DNA of 64,000 nucleotides from Oscillospiraceae bacterium (lineage in GTDB: Bacteria > Bacillota > Clostridia > Oscillospirales > Ruminococcaceae), in assembly GCA_017848115.1 (NCBI GenBank), contig JAGAKZ010000031.1:86700-150699 (forward strand). Reading direction: 5' to 3'. Below, piece after piece: positions 40,398 to 48,060 of this stretch; the first letter of the stretch is position 1, and every line of letters begins with the position of its first letter. The translations under genes were made by a program, and so were the position numbers. Below the pieces are notes generated by a model. It was given only the letters and a program-made list of their open reading frames with translations, had not been told where the DNA came from and made no database searches.

Positions 40398-41375
40398 ATG
40401 GAAAATGTACGTCCGGAATCTATGGCAAGAATTACTACACCTGAACTCGCAGAGGCTTTCATAAACGAACAGGTAGCCGCTGTAAAGGCTCAGGTAGGAG
40501 ATAAAAAAGTTCTCCTCGCTCTCTCAGGCGGTGTTGACTCATCTGTTGTTGCTGCTCTCTTAATCAAGGCTATCGGTAAACAGCTCGTTTGCGTTCACGT
40601 AAATCACGGTCTTATGCGTAAAGGCGAAAGTGAACAGGTTATCGAAGTTTTCCGCAACCAGCTTGATGCAAATCTTATATATATTGATGCTACCGACCGT
40701 TTCCTCGACCTTCTCAAAGATGTTGCAGAACCTGAAAAGAAACGTAAGATCATCGGTGGCGAATTTATCAAAGTTTTTGATGAAGAAGCAAGCAAACTCG
40801 AAGGTATTTCTTTCCTCGCTCAGGGCACTATCTATCCTGATATCCTCGAAAGCGACGGCGTAAAGGCACACCACAACGTTGGCGGACTTCCAGAAGATAT
40901 GCAGTTTGAACTCGTTGAACCTGTAAAGCTCCTTTACAAAGATGAAGTACGTGTTGTAGGTAAGGCTCTCGGCCTCCCTGCTAACATGGTTGATCGTCAG
41001 CCATTCCCAGGTCCGGGTCTCGGCGTAAGATGTCTTGGTGCTATCACAAGAGATCGTCTTAACGCTCTTCGTGAAGCGGACGCTATTTTACGTGAAGAAT
41101 TTGAAAACGCAGGTCTTAACAAGACTGTATGGCAGTACTTTATCGCTGTTCCGGATATGAAGAGCGTAGGTGTTAAAGACAGCAAGCGTTACGAAGGCTG
41201 GCCTGCTATTATCCGTGCTGTAAATACTACAGACGCTATGAGTGCTACTATCGAAGAAATCCCATATGCACTTCTTCACAAGATCACTGCACGTATCACT
41301 GCTGAAGTTGAAGGAATCAACAGAGTTCTGTATGATCTGACACCTAAGCCGGTTGGTACTATTGAATGGGAATAA
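40398..41375 (+). CDS. guaA: GMP synthetase ATP-pyrophosphatase subunit (no glutaminase domain)
   Basis: 325 residues. It opens almost directly with the ATP-PPase domain: P-loop LALSGGVDSS at about 41-49, then HVNHGLMRK, LAQGTIYPDILES, and the C-terminal dimerisation part RQPFPGPGLGVRCLGAI to the end KPVGTIEWE. The glutamine amidotransferase domain of the usual 510-residue GuaA is absent, so it should need a separate glutaminase subunit or use ammonia. It converts XMP to GMP. No glutaminase gene is within the window. The gene has its own promoter and a strong terminator. Its last codons lie in a 26-bp repeat (see 45102). Confidence 0.93.
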   Translation: MENVRPESMARITTPELAEAFINEQVAAVKAQVGDKKVLLALSGGVDSSVVAALLIKAIGKQLVCVHVNHGLMRKGESEQVIEVFRNQLDANLIYIDATDRFLDLLKDVAEPEKKRKIIGGEFIKVFDEEASKLEGISFLAQGTIYPDILESDGVKAHHNVGGLPEDMQFELVEPVKLLYKDEVRVVGKALGLPANMVDRQPFPGPGLGVRCLGAITRDRLNALREADAILREEFENAGLNKTVWQYFIAVPDMKSVGVKDSKRYEGWPAIIRAVNTTDAMSATIEEIPYALLHKITARITAEVEGINRVLYDLTPKPVGTIEWE

Positions 41376-41392
41376 AATAATCAATCCCGAAA
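41367..41392 (+). repeat. 26-bp direct repeat, left copy (guaA 3' end)
   Basis: Bases 41367-41392 span the last codons of guaA, its TAA and the start of its terminator stem. They recur without mismatch at 45102-45127 in the same orientation. The flanking bases differ on both sides. This is the form expected for attL/attR at guaA, a known insertion hot spot for genomic islands. Confidence 0.85.
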
Positions 41393-41424
41393 ACCTCGCA
41401 ACGATGAGGTTTTCGGGATTTTCT
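41383..41424 (+). terminator. Terminator of guaA
   Basis: AATCCCGAAAACCTC pairs with GAGGTTTTCGGGATT (15 bp, perfect) across an 8-nt loop, followed by TTCTTTT. Confidence 0.9.
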
Positions 41425-41531
41425 TTTGTATTTTGATAACAGATTGATAGCAGGAAGCTGTGTACAGTTATTCTTCGTCACAAGTGGCTGGAGAGGTTGG
41501 TTTGAACAGATACAGATATTGAAATCTGTAG

Positions 41532-41825
41532 TTATATAAACCATATAGGTCCAACAATAAATATCCCCCAAAAGAAAACAGTAGCAAAAACAAATACTTC
41601 GGAAACACACCAATATATTAGTTTGGACTTTTTTATTGTAAGTGGCTGAATATTATAAATAACGATGACAAATAGCTGTAAAAGGATAAATAAAATAGTT
41701 TCTTCTACTGTTGAAGAAATAAAAAAGTCAGCATTGCCTTTAGTAACTCCCTTAGCTATAAGCCACAGATTGATAGTTAAAAAAGCCAAGAATGAAAGAA
41801 TCAGCTTAACACTTATTTTTTTCAT
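41532..41825 (-). CDS. Small integral membrane protein
   Basis: 97 residues, not recognised. It has about three hydrophobic helices (about 6-26, 40-58 and 72-96), with MKKISVKLI as an inward positive start. AAAGGGGA lies 7 nt before the ATG, which makes it a credible gene. It is alone on the minus strand in the block bracketed by the guaA repeats. Function unknown. Confidence 0.5.
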   Translation of the reverse strand: MKKISVKLILSFLAFLTINLWLIAKGVTKGNADFFISSTVEETILFILLQLFVIVIYNIQPLTIKKSKLIYWCVSEVFVFATVFFWGIFIVGPIWFI

Positions 41826-41869
41826 ATTATTCCCCTTTCCAACTTCTTAATTATTGACAAGCTCATTAT

Positions 41870-42621
41870 ACCACACCAACCCCAAAAATTCAAATGTTGA
41901 TCCGACCAGAACAAAAGACAACATCACCATTATCAAAGATGACATCGGGCAGGTCTATCACGAGCTGTTCGACAAGGCTCTCATCGAGTACAACGCCAAG
42001 CCAAAACGCAAGGACAGGATTATCAAGGACTACCACGAGCATATCCGCCACAGCCGTCAGGAATTGTTGAACGAGGTCGAGGACACGATTGACAAGCTTG
42101 ACAGTGAGTATCAGGAAAAGAAAGAAGCTGTCGGTCAGCTTGATGAGGATATTGCCGAAAAGGAAGCCACTCTTGCAGAGAATACAGCTCTCCTTGCAAC
42201 AGCGGCAAAGAAAGCAAGCAAAATCAAGGATATTGACGATATTCAGGTTAAGAAAACGATGTTCGGCGGTAATGTTTCCGTTGCTCCCGATGATTTCAAG
42301 AAGCTTACCGACCTTGCCAAAAAGCAGATTGTGGCGGAGAGCAAGGAAAAGGAACTGAACGGCAAAATTGCAACCTTGAAAACCGAGAAGCAAGAGCTTG
42401 CCAATAAAAACGCACAGCTTGAAAAGGAAAACACGGCTCTGAAGCAGGAGAACAGCTCGTTGAAATCCGTCAGGGAGAAGCTGACGATTACTTCGCTCCA
42501 AAAAGAAATCAGCGAATGGAAGAATAAGAATCAGAAGGTGCTTGATTTCATTGAAAAGCTTAATCTCACAAAACAGTTGCAGGAGTTTTTGAAACCGAGA
42601 ACGCATACGCTGAATAGATAA
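41870..42621 (+). pseudogene. MobV-family relaxase (plasmid mobilisation protein), decayed
   Basis: The open frame encodes about 250 residues with no normal start. The first part (NTRTKDNITI-like PTRTKDNITIIKDD, then YHELFDKALIEYNAKPKRKDRIIKDYHEHI) is the N-terminal block of MobV/Pre relaxases. It passes at once into the C-terminal coiled coil (about 75-240, runs of KE/EKE and TALKQENSSLK). The catalytic middle with the HxDExTPHxH motif is missing, and so is the extreme N-terminus. It is clearly richer in GC than its neighbours. I read it as a remnant of a mobilisable element with an in-frame internal deletion. Confidence 0.75.
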
Positions 42622-42624
42622 ATC

Positions 42625-42656
42625 AAAAGTGAGCTGTTGTAAACAGCTCACTTTTT
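42625..42656. terminator. Bidirectional terminator, mob remnant / AraC gene
   Basis: AAAAGTGAGCTGTT and AACAGCTCACTTTT form a perfect 14-bp stem with a 3-nt loop. It stands between two convergent genes and has an A-run and T-run built into the stem. Confidence 0.9.
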
Positions 42657-42664
42657 CATAATAA

Positions 42665-43396
42665 CTACTGTTCTGTAACATAATATTGCTCTCTGAATTT
42701 CTTTGGTGTTGTACCAGTTATTTTTCTAAACACATAAATAAATGAACTTTGCGAAGAAAATCCTAAAGCAACAGAGATATCCAAATAAGATAAATCCGAG
42801 TATTTCAGCAAATTTTGTGCTGTGTCTATTTTGGCATCCAAAACAAAGGCTTTTAAGTGAGTGCCTGTTTCCGAATAGAACAGACGTGATAAATAAGACG
42901 GATGCAATCCGCAATATTCAGCAAGAGAATTGACCGTTAAATCATCACCAAGATGTTCATAAATATGGTCAATGCATTTTCTTACGTGAAGCGAAATGAC
43001 GTGTTCTTTTCGTATTTCCTGCATACGTTCTGTAAAATCAAACTGAAGCTCCTGCAATAATTCAACTATACCCTCATAAATTTGATATTTATCCGCTTTG
43101 CGAATATATATATCTGCGAGAGTATATGCTTCATCGTGCCCCATACCACTTTGAATACAAGCCTTTGCAATTGCTGAAGCCATTATAGTAAGGTGATATC
43201 TGGCATTTTGCACAGGATTATCAGAAAGCTGTCTTGACAAGAATTCAGTGAGATTGTTTATATTTTCTCTTACTGCATCTATATCTCCGTTGCAGATATC
43301 ATCATAGTGTTTCATTTCTGCATTCATCGGTTTTCTGTGAATACCACTTGTTTTCTGCAAAAACAGTTGATAATTAAGTTCGTTTCTTACCTTCAT
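42665..43396 (-). CDS. AraC-family transcriptional regulator
   Basis: About 243 residues from the ATG at 43396, which follows GGTGATA; an ATG 15 nt upstream and one far upstream are other options. The C-terminal 100 residues are a double helix-turn-helix of AraC type (LTVNSLAEYCGLHPSYLSRL and ISVALGFSSQSSFIYVFRK, ending TGTTPKKFREQYY). The N-terminal 140 residues are helical and unassigned. It lies divergently next to a MATE efflux gene, the usual place for its target. Confidence 0.88.
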   Translation of the reverse strand: MKVRNELNYQLFLQKTSGIHRKPMNAEMKHYDDICNGDIDAVRENINNLTEFLSRQLSDNPVQNARYHLTIMASAIAKACIQSGMGHDEAYTLADIYIRKADKYQIYEGIVELLQELQFDFTERMQEIRKEHVISLHVRKCIDHIYEHLGDDLTVNSLAEYCGLHPSYLSRLFYSETGTHLKAFVLDAKIDTAQNLLKYSDLSYLDISVALGFSSQSSFIYVFRKITGTTPKKFREQYYVTEQ

Positions 43397-43521
43397 ATTA
43401 TCACCGCACATTCTCAAAATAGTCTCTATCGCTTCTATTATATCAGATTTTCGATACAAATACAAGAAAGCTGATATAAAATGCACTATACCAACTCTAT
43501 AATTAAATGGGAGGCGATATT

Positions 43522-44853
43522 ATGACTAAAACAAACGACTTGACCGAGGGAAAGGTAAGCCGAGTTCTTCTCGGTTTCTTTTTTCCTATGCTTTTTACCA
43601 ATCTGCTTCAACAAATTTACACCTTCGCAGATAGCGCAATTGTTGGCAAAGGACTTGGTGATAATTCACTTGCGGCAGTAGGCAATATGTCAGCTTTAAC
43701 ACTGTTGATAATAGGATTTGCACAAGGTATTACAAACGGATTTTCCGTTATTATAGCACAAAATTTTGGAAGCAAGGATATGTCAGCACTTCGAAAATCT
43801 ATTGCAATATCCATTAAGCTTTCGCTAATTCTATCAGTAATACTTACAGCAATAAGTCTGATTTTTTTGAAAAGCGTACTGATTGCTATGAAAACCGATG
43901 AAATCATCATAGAAGAAAGCTTGATATATGGCTACATAATCTTTGGCGGATTAACAGCAACAATGGCATACAACCTATGTTCCTGTATTTTAAGAGCGCT
44001 CGGAGATAGTAAAACACCGTTCATTGCAATTATAATTTCGTCCGCTCTTAATATCATTCTTGATTGTCTTTTCATTTTTATTCTTAAAACGGGTGTAGGA
44101 GGTGCGGCAATTGCTACAATTATTGCACAGATTGTTTCTGTTATTATCTGTATTATCCGTCTAAAAAAAACAGACAGCGTACAGCTTACACGTGAGGATT
44201 TCAAAAGCAATATTCCTTTATCACTTAGCCTATTGAAAAACGGTATTCCTATGGCTTGTATGAACTCTATTACTGCAGTTGGGTGTATGATTGTTCAATC
44301 CTATATAAATGAGCTTGGTGTTGTATATACTTCTGCATATTCAGCGTGCAACAAATATATAAATCTGTTTATGCTTCCATCTGTTACAGCAAGTTTTTCC
44401 GTATCGGCATTTACAAGTCAGAATTACGGTGCAAAAAAATATGACCGCATTAAATCAGGTGTTTATGTTGGTTTGATGATTGGATTAGTATCATATCTTG
44501 TGCTGGGTATGATTATGGTGTTATTCCCTTATACCCTTGCAAAAGTATTACTTAATGGTCAGCAGTCTATCGAATTAGCTGTGCAATTTTTGCGAATAAG
44601 TGGCGGTATGTTCTTTACATTAAATTTTCTGTTTGTTTATCGAAGTGCTGTTCAAGGTATGGGAAAACCTCTTGTTCCAATGTGTTCGGGACTTCTTGAA
44701 ATGGCACTGAGAATGCTTGTCATTGTAGTATGTGTTCCACGAATTGGATTTGTGACAACTGCATATGCAGAGGTTATTGCCTGGGTAGGTGCGTTAGTGC
44801 TTAATTACATTGCATATGTAATTGTAATTAATAAGAAACCAAGTAACTGTTAA
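43522..44853 (+). CDS. MATE-family multidrug efflux transporter
   Basis: 443 residues from the ATG at 43522; the in-frame ATG at 43507 overlaps the ribosome site GGGAGGCGAT and is rejected. Twelve hydrophobic helices in two halves. Family blocks: LTEGKVSRVLLGFFFPMLFT, FADSAIVGKGLGDNSLAAVGN and the second-half YTSAYSACNKY region. It exports cationic compounds by Na+ or H+ antiport. It is divergent from the AraC-type regulator, with which it likely forms an inducible unit. Confidence 0.92.
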   Translation: MTKTNDLTEGKVSRVLLGFFFPMLFTNLLQQIYTFADSAIVGKGLGDNSLAAVGNMSALTLLIIGFAQGITNGFSVIIAQNFGSKDMSALRKSIAISIKLSLILSVILTAISLIFLKSVLIAMKTDEIIIEESLIYGYIIFGGLTATMAYNLCSCILRALGDSKTPFIAIIISSALNIILDCLFIFILKTGVGGAAIATIIAQIVSVIICIIRLKKTDSVQLTREDFKSNIPLSLSLLKNGIPMACMNSITAVGCMIVQSYINELGVVYTSAYSACNKYINLFMLPSVTASFSVSAFTSQNYGAKKYDRIKSGVYVGLMIGLVSYLVLGMIMVLFPYTLAKVLLNGQQSIELAVQFLRISGGMFFTLNFLFVYRSAVQGMGKPLVPMCSGLLEMALRMLVIVVCVPRIGFVTTAYAEVIAWVGALVLNYIAYVIVINKKPSNC

Positions 44854-44932
44854 TCCGTATCCAATTATTACAACAAATTAAGCAGTTAAAACAAAAAAAT
44901 TTTGTATAATCAGAGAAAATGAAAGAATCCTA

Positions 44933-44961
44933 TTGAAATTATGCATAATATGTGGTATACT
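44933..44961 (+). promoter_or_regulatory. Promoter without a downstream gene
   Basis: TTGAAA (44933-44938), 17-nt spacer, TATACT (44956-44961). No open frame with a ribosome site follows; the next feature is a hairpin-rich stretch and a strong terminator at 45168. Confidence 0.65.
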
Positions 44962-45101
44962 ATCTCTGTTATCAAAGCTGATAACACAATGATAACAGGA
45001 GTCGAAGCACTCCAGATAATACAGACAATCTGTATAACAGAACGCAAAAGTTGATACAAATTCTAAACAAATATGTTTAGAATTGAACATCCGTTGCTGA
45101 G

Positions 45102-45127
45102 TGGGAATAAAATAATCAATCCCGAAA
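45102..45127 (+). repeat. 26-bp direct repeat, right copy
   Basis: Exact copy of 41367-41392, in the same orientation, 3.7 kb downstream. Together they bracket the membrane protein gene, the MobV remnant, the AraC/MATE pair and the start of the non-coding unit. No recombinase gene lies between them, so the element would be disabled or served in trans. Confidence 0.85.
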
Positions 45128-45167
45128 TTCTTTAAACATTAAGACAGATAACGATATAGAAATATTA

Positions 45168-45212
45168 CAAAGCCACTTTTGATATCAATGACAAAAGTGG
45201 CTTTGCGTTTTT
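45168..45212 (+). terminator. Strong terminator of the non-coding unit
   Basis: CAAAGCCACTTTTG and CAAAAGTGGCTTTG (45168-45181, 45192-45205) form a perfect 14-bp stem, followed by CGTTTTTAT. Confidence 0.88.
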
Positions 45213-45389
45213 ATGACATTGATTATTTATATATATTTGCCATAGCCAACTTAATGATAAATAAGAGATTTCTTAACAGATATAAATTGAGACATTACGT
45301 GTCCCATTAGAAAAACAGGTCATTGCTCGCTTTGTGTCCTGTACTTTTTTATGGTTTATAGATACAATATTTATAAAGGAGGTCCAAAA

Positions 45390-45896
45390 ATGAATCAAAT
45401 TAAAATCGGAGAATTTCTGAAAGAACTTCGTAAAGCCAAAGGTCTTACCCAAGAACAACTTGCTGAACAGTTTAATGTATCAAGAAGATCTGTATCAAGA
45501 TGGGAGACAGGTAACAATTTACCTGATTTGAGCATTCTTATTGAATTGGCAGATTATTATGAAATTGATTTGCGAGAGTTATTAGATGGAGAAAGGAAAA
45601 GCGAGAAAATGAATAAAGAAATGGAAGAAACGGTATTACAAGTAGCTGATTATAGTAATGAGGAAAAGAAGAGATTAATGAAAAATTTGCATTTTTTTTC
45701 TTGGATAGGTGTAATTGCGTTTACTATATTTATCGTACTAGAATACCTCGAATTAGCGGATAACGGAATTACAGAGAATATAGCGTCATTTTGTTGTGGA
45801 ATAGCTTTTGCGATGTTGATAATCGCAGTTATATACACAAATCGTTATATTTATAAGTTCAGCACTTTTAAAAAGAGATTATTACAGCGTAAATAG
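45390..45896 (+). CDS. XRE-family regulator with C-terminal membrane segments
   Basis: 168 residues from the ATG at 45390 (AAAGGAGG before it). Residues 5-60 are a Cro/C1-type helix-turn-helix (IGEFLKELRKAKGLTQEQLA, FNVSRRSVSRWETG). Then an acidic linker, and two hydrophobic helices at about 105-125 and 133-152. Membrane-tethered XRE proteins of this layout are common in Clostridia; targets unknown. It is a lone gene, between the non-coding unit and a region of gene fragments. Confidence 0.85.
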   Translation: MNQIKIGEFLKELRKAKGLTQEQLAEQFNVSRRSVSRWETGNNLPDLSILIELADYYEIDLRELLDGERKSEKMNKEMEETVLQVADYSNEEKKRLMKNLHFFSWIGVIAFTIFIVLEYLELADNGITENIASFCCGIAFAMLIIAVIYTNRYIYKFSTFKKRLLQRK

Positions 45897-45980
45897 TCGT
45901 ACATTTATTACAACAACAAATGTAAAAATTTCAGTTTGTCAGACCGATAAATTTCAATTTTTGGGTGAGATTCAAAAAAA

Positions 45981-46012
45981 ATAACCCGTGGAGAACTAAC
46001 TTCACGGGTTAT
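45981..46012. terminator. Terminator after the XRE gene
   Basis: ATAACCCGTG and CACGGGTTAT, 10-bp perfect stem, 12-nt loop, A-run before it and a T-rich tract after. It could serve both strands. Confidence 0.75.
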
Positions 46013-46024
46013 ACTTCTTTATGA

Positions 46025-46117
46025 CTATCTACATAAGATTTTCTTATAAAAAACACATTTGCAAAAAATACAACCGCTCATTGCAACAGTGACAAAGAAA
46101 AGTAGCAAAATCAAAGA
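46025..46117 (-). pseudogene. C-terminal fragment of a membrane protein
   Basis: On the minus strand about 30 codons read as a hydrophobic helix (SLILLLFFVTVAMSG) followed by a Lys/Arg-rich end, then a stop at 46025. With the histidine kinase fragment next to it, this fits the end of an ABC permease of a BceRS-BceAB type unit, but the fragment is too short to be sure. Confidence 0.3.
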
Positions 46118-46149
46118 TATAAACAACACTTATCAAATCCGTTACAATT

Positions 46150-46540
46150 TCAAAAACATATCCTTATTGTCAAGCGATCAACCACATATTCAGCTGTAAT
46201 CTCACCGCCCATACGCTCTACAAGTGTCCTGGCAATAGACAACCCTAAACCCGTAGAATAATGCGCAACTTCAACGGTATAAAATCTGTCAAATAGTTGT
46301 TCTAACTGTATGGCGGAAAGCGGTTTGGCAGTATTTGAAAATGTAATCTCGCCCATGTCAGACAGAGTAATATCTAAATCACCATCACTATACTTAACCG
46401 CATTATTTAACAGGTTGGCAAATATTCTTGTCAGTGATGCCTTGTCGATATTTAGCACAATGCGCTTGTCGGTTATAGTGAATTTCAGTATTATACCCTT
46501 ATCGGAAAGAACGGGATAAAACCTGCTTGTGTGAAACTAC
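46150..46540 (-). pseudogene. Histidine kinase, ATPase-domain fragment
   Basis: Only the C-terminal HATPase part of a sensor kinase is left: N-box FANLLNNAVKYSDGDLDI, the ATP-lid Gly block STGLGLSIARTLVERMGGEI, and a normal end (TIRICF). The frame runs back to about 46540, where a TAG stands directly before FHTSRFYPVLSDKG; the sensor, HAMP and phospho-acceptor His parts are absent. No response regulator is nearby, so it is a remnant. Confidence 0.8.
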
Positions 46541-46550
46541 AAACCAAAAT

Positions 46551-46720
46551 TTATCTGAATTTCTCCAGATGATAAAGCACTCCTTCCTCCGGTTCGGTAA
46601 TACCATCTTTATAATCATAACCCATTTTACGATAAAATCCCACCACTGTAATAGAAGCGGGGATTTCTATTCTATTCGCTCTTAAAAAGTATTCATCCTG
46701 CTCAAGTGTTTCTATGATTT
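46551..46720 (-). pseudogene. GNAT acetyltransferase, C-terminal fragment
   Basis: About 55 codons on the minus strand read ANRIEIPASITVVGFYRKMG then YDYKDG and end in LYHLEKFR, the C-terminal strand and FYRKMGY motif of a GNAT N-acetyltransferase. No start or acetyl-CoA loop remains. It was probably joined to its neighbours by deletion. Confidence 0.65.
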
Positions 46721-46744
46721 TTTACGGCTGTGCTTGTATAACAA

Positions 46745-47058
46745 TTATTGATTAATAATCCATTCCCCATTCTTGTCCGAACCTGCTCTTTCCAGAAGAT
46801 TCTTTTCTTTAAGTTGACGAAGATTTCGTTCGATCGTCCTTGAGGTAACGGATATTATCTTTGATAATTCGTCAGCGGTGATTTTAGGATTTACGGTTAT
46901 TTCTCTCAAAATAAGTTTTTGTGTTTTGCTGAGTTTTACACCGACATTTACAACGACATTTACACCGACGTTTACACCGACATTTTCATAATTAACATTC
47001 TTCAGGATAACTCTGAAATCAGTTGCAGATGAAATAAATTCAGGTTTGTAGTTTTCGT
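46745..47058 (-). pseudogene. C-terminal fragment of an AlbA_2/Schlafen-type regulator
   Basis: About 103 codons on the minus strand. They begin with NYKPEFISSATDFRVILKN, pass through a VGVNVGVNVVVNVGVK stretch made by imperfect 12-bp tandem repeats (about 46945-46992), and end with a winged helix (LSKTQKLILREI, KITADELSKIISVTSRTIER) and a stop at 46745. This layout is that of the tails of AlbA_2-domain ATP-binding proteins. A stop lies just upstream, so the N-terminal part is lost. Confidence 0.65.
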
Positions 47059-47239
47059 TTTATCCAAAAATATAATATGATTCAACAAGATTTCACTGTC
47101 TTCTTCAATATAAACGATATTTTTTGTAAACTAAGGATAATTTAAACGTATTTTCAAAACAAATGCAATACTCCAATACACCTGTTGCATTTACTTTGAT
47201 AATTAACCATCAAAATATTTTTATAACATCAAAAACATA

Positions 47240-47286
47240 TTGACATTCTTCTATCTATGATATATAATATAGAAAAACATCTATAT
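47240..47286 (+). promoter_or_regulatory. Perfect promoter and ArsR-type operator
   Basis: TTGACA (47240-47245), 17-nt spacer, TATAAT (47263-47268). ATATAG (47267-47272) and CTATAT (47281-47286) form an inverted repeat that overlaps the start site, placed where ArsR-family repressors bind. The arsR-like gene starts 11 bp later. Confidence 0.75.
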
Positions 47287-47297
47287 GAGGTGAGCAA

Positions 47298-47582
47298 ATG
47301 GAACTGAATTTTCAAAAAACAGCTGTTGTTTTCAAAGCATTCTGCGATGAAAACAGAATCAGGATACTGGAACTTTTAACAAACGGCGAAAAATGTGCTT
47401 GCAGACTACTCGAAGCGTTAAACATTACCCAGCCTACGCTTTCACATCATATGAAAATACTCATTGACAGTGGCATCGTAAGCGGTCGCAAAGAAGGCAA
47501 ATGGATGTACTATTCCATTTCAGCAGAAGGTCTGAAAAAGGCACAGGAATATATTGATTATCTGAAAGGTAAAGGTGTATAA
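47298..47582 (+). CDS. ArsR-family winged-helix repressor
   Basis: 94 residues. Winged helix with NRIRILELLTNGEKCACRLLEAL and TQPTLSHHMKILIDSGIV. The ELLTNGEKCAC stretch holds the ExxCxC-type ligand pair of alpha3-site metal(loid) sensors such as ArsR and CadC, so sensing As(III) or another thiophilic metal is possible. It leads an operon with a C_GCAxxG_C_C protein, an MFS transporter and a truncated flavodoxin. Confidence 0.9.
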   Translation: MELNFQKTAVVFKAFCDENRIRILELLTNGEKCACRLLEALNITQPTLSHHMKILIDSGIVSGRKEGKWMYYSISAEGLKKAQEYIDYLKGKGV

Positions 47583-47585
47583 ATC

Positions 47586-48023
47586 ATGACAAAATCAGAA
47601 AAAGCATTAGATTTATTTTCAAACAATTTCAACTGTTCACAAGCGGTACTTACGGCATTTGCCTCAGATTTCGGACTTGATGAAAAACTTGCGTTAATGC
47701 TCGGCACACAATTTGGTGGCGGAGCAAGAAACGGTGAAATGTGCGGTGCTGTATCGGGGGCTCTGATGGTACTCGGACTCAAATACGGTCACTATGAATC
47801 TGATAATACCGAACAGAAATCCCGTGCATATGCCATTGCAAGTGAATACACAAAACGTTTTAAAGAACTTAACGGCTCAATAGTATGCCGTGATTTACTC
47901 GGTTACGACCTTACAAAACCGGATGACATGGCTTGTATCAAGGAGAAAAATCTATTTGGCGATATATGTCCGAAAATGATCAAAAGTGCTGTCGAAGTGC
48001 TTGAAAGTATTATTGACAAATAG
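47586..48023 (+). CDS. C_GCAxxG_C_C-family redox protein
   Basis: 145 residues. It shows the family signature: Cys in NFNCSQAVL (near 19), GEMCGAVSGALMVLG near 50-64, a third Cys near 100 (VCRDLLGYDL) and the last ones near 118 and 128. The family is thought to bind a metal or an Fe-S cluster and often sits beside metal-responsive regulators. It lies 3 bp after arsR, so co-translation is likely. Exact function is unknown. Confidence 0.88.
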   Translation: MTKSEKALDLFSNNFNCSQAVLTAFASDFGLDEKLALMLGTQFGGGARNGEMCGAVSGALMVLGLKYGHYESDNTEQKSRAYAIASEYTKRFKELNGSIVCRDLLGYDLTKPDDMACIKEKNLFGDICPKMIKSAVEVLESIIDK

Positions 48024-48060
48024 ACTTCAATTATATTAAAAAGGAATGATATATTTTACT

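Larger units (their letters stand above)
44968..45212 (+). ncRNA. Candidate structured non-coding RNA
   Basis: A promoter, about 245 nt with no credible coding frame, and a strong terminator. Inverted repeats: CTGTTATCA/TGATAACAG (44966-44974 and 44990-44998) with an alternative partner TGATAA at 44979-44984; GAGT/ACTC near 45000; ATACAGA/TCTGTAT near 45023-45039; ATTCTAAACA/TGTTTAGAAT near 45059-45083. The 26-bp guaA repeat (45102-45127) lies inside it. It resembles no RNA class that I know. Whether it is transcribed is inferred from sequence only. Confidence 0.4.

Noticed and set aside
41890-42681. 263-codon open frame antisense to the MobV remnant
   Set aside because: It is the mirror of a coiled-coil gene (Leu/Phe-rich). 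The plus-strand reading matches MobV relaxases; the minus-strand one matches nothing.
44933-45212. Retron or group II intron RNA
   Set aside because: No reverse transcriptase gene is nearby and no intron domain V-like end is seen.
45273-45458. 61-codon minus-strand frame near the XRE gene
   Set aside because: It overlaps the start of the XRE gene and has no ribosome site.
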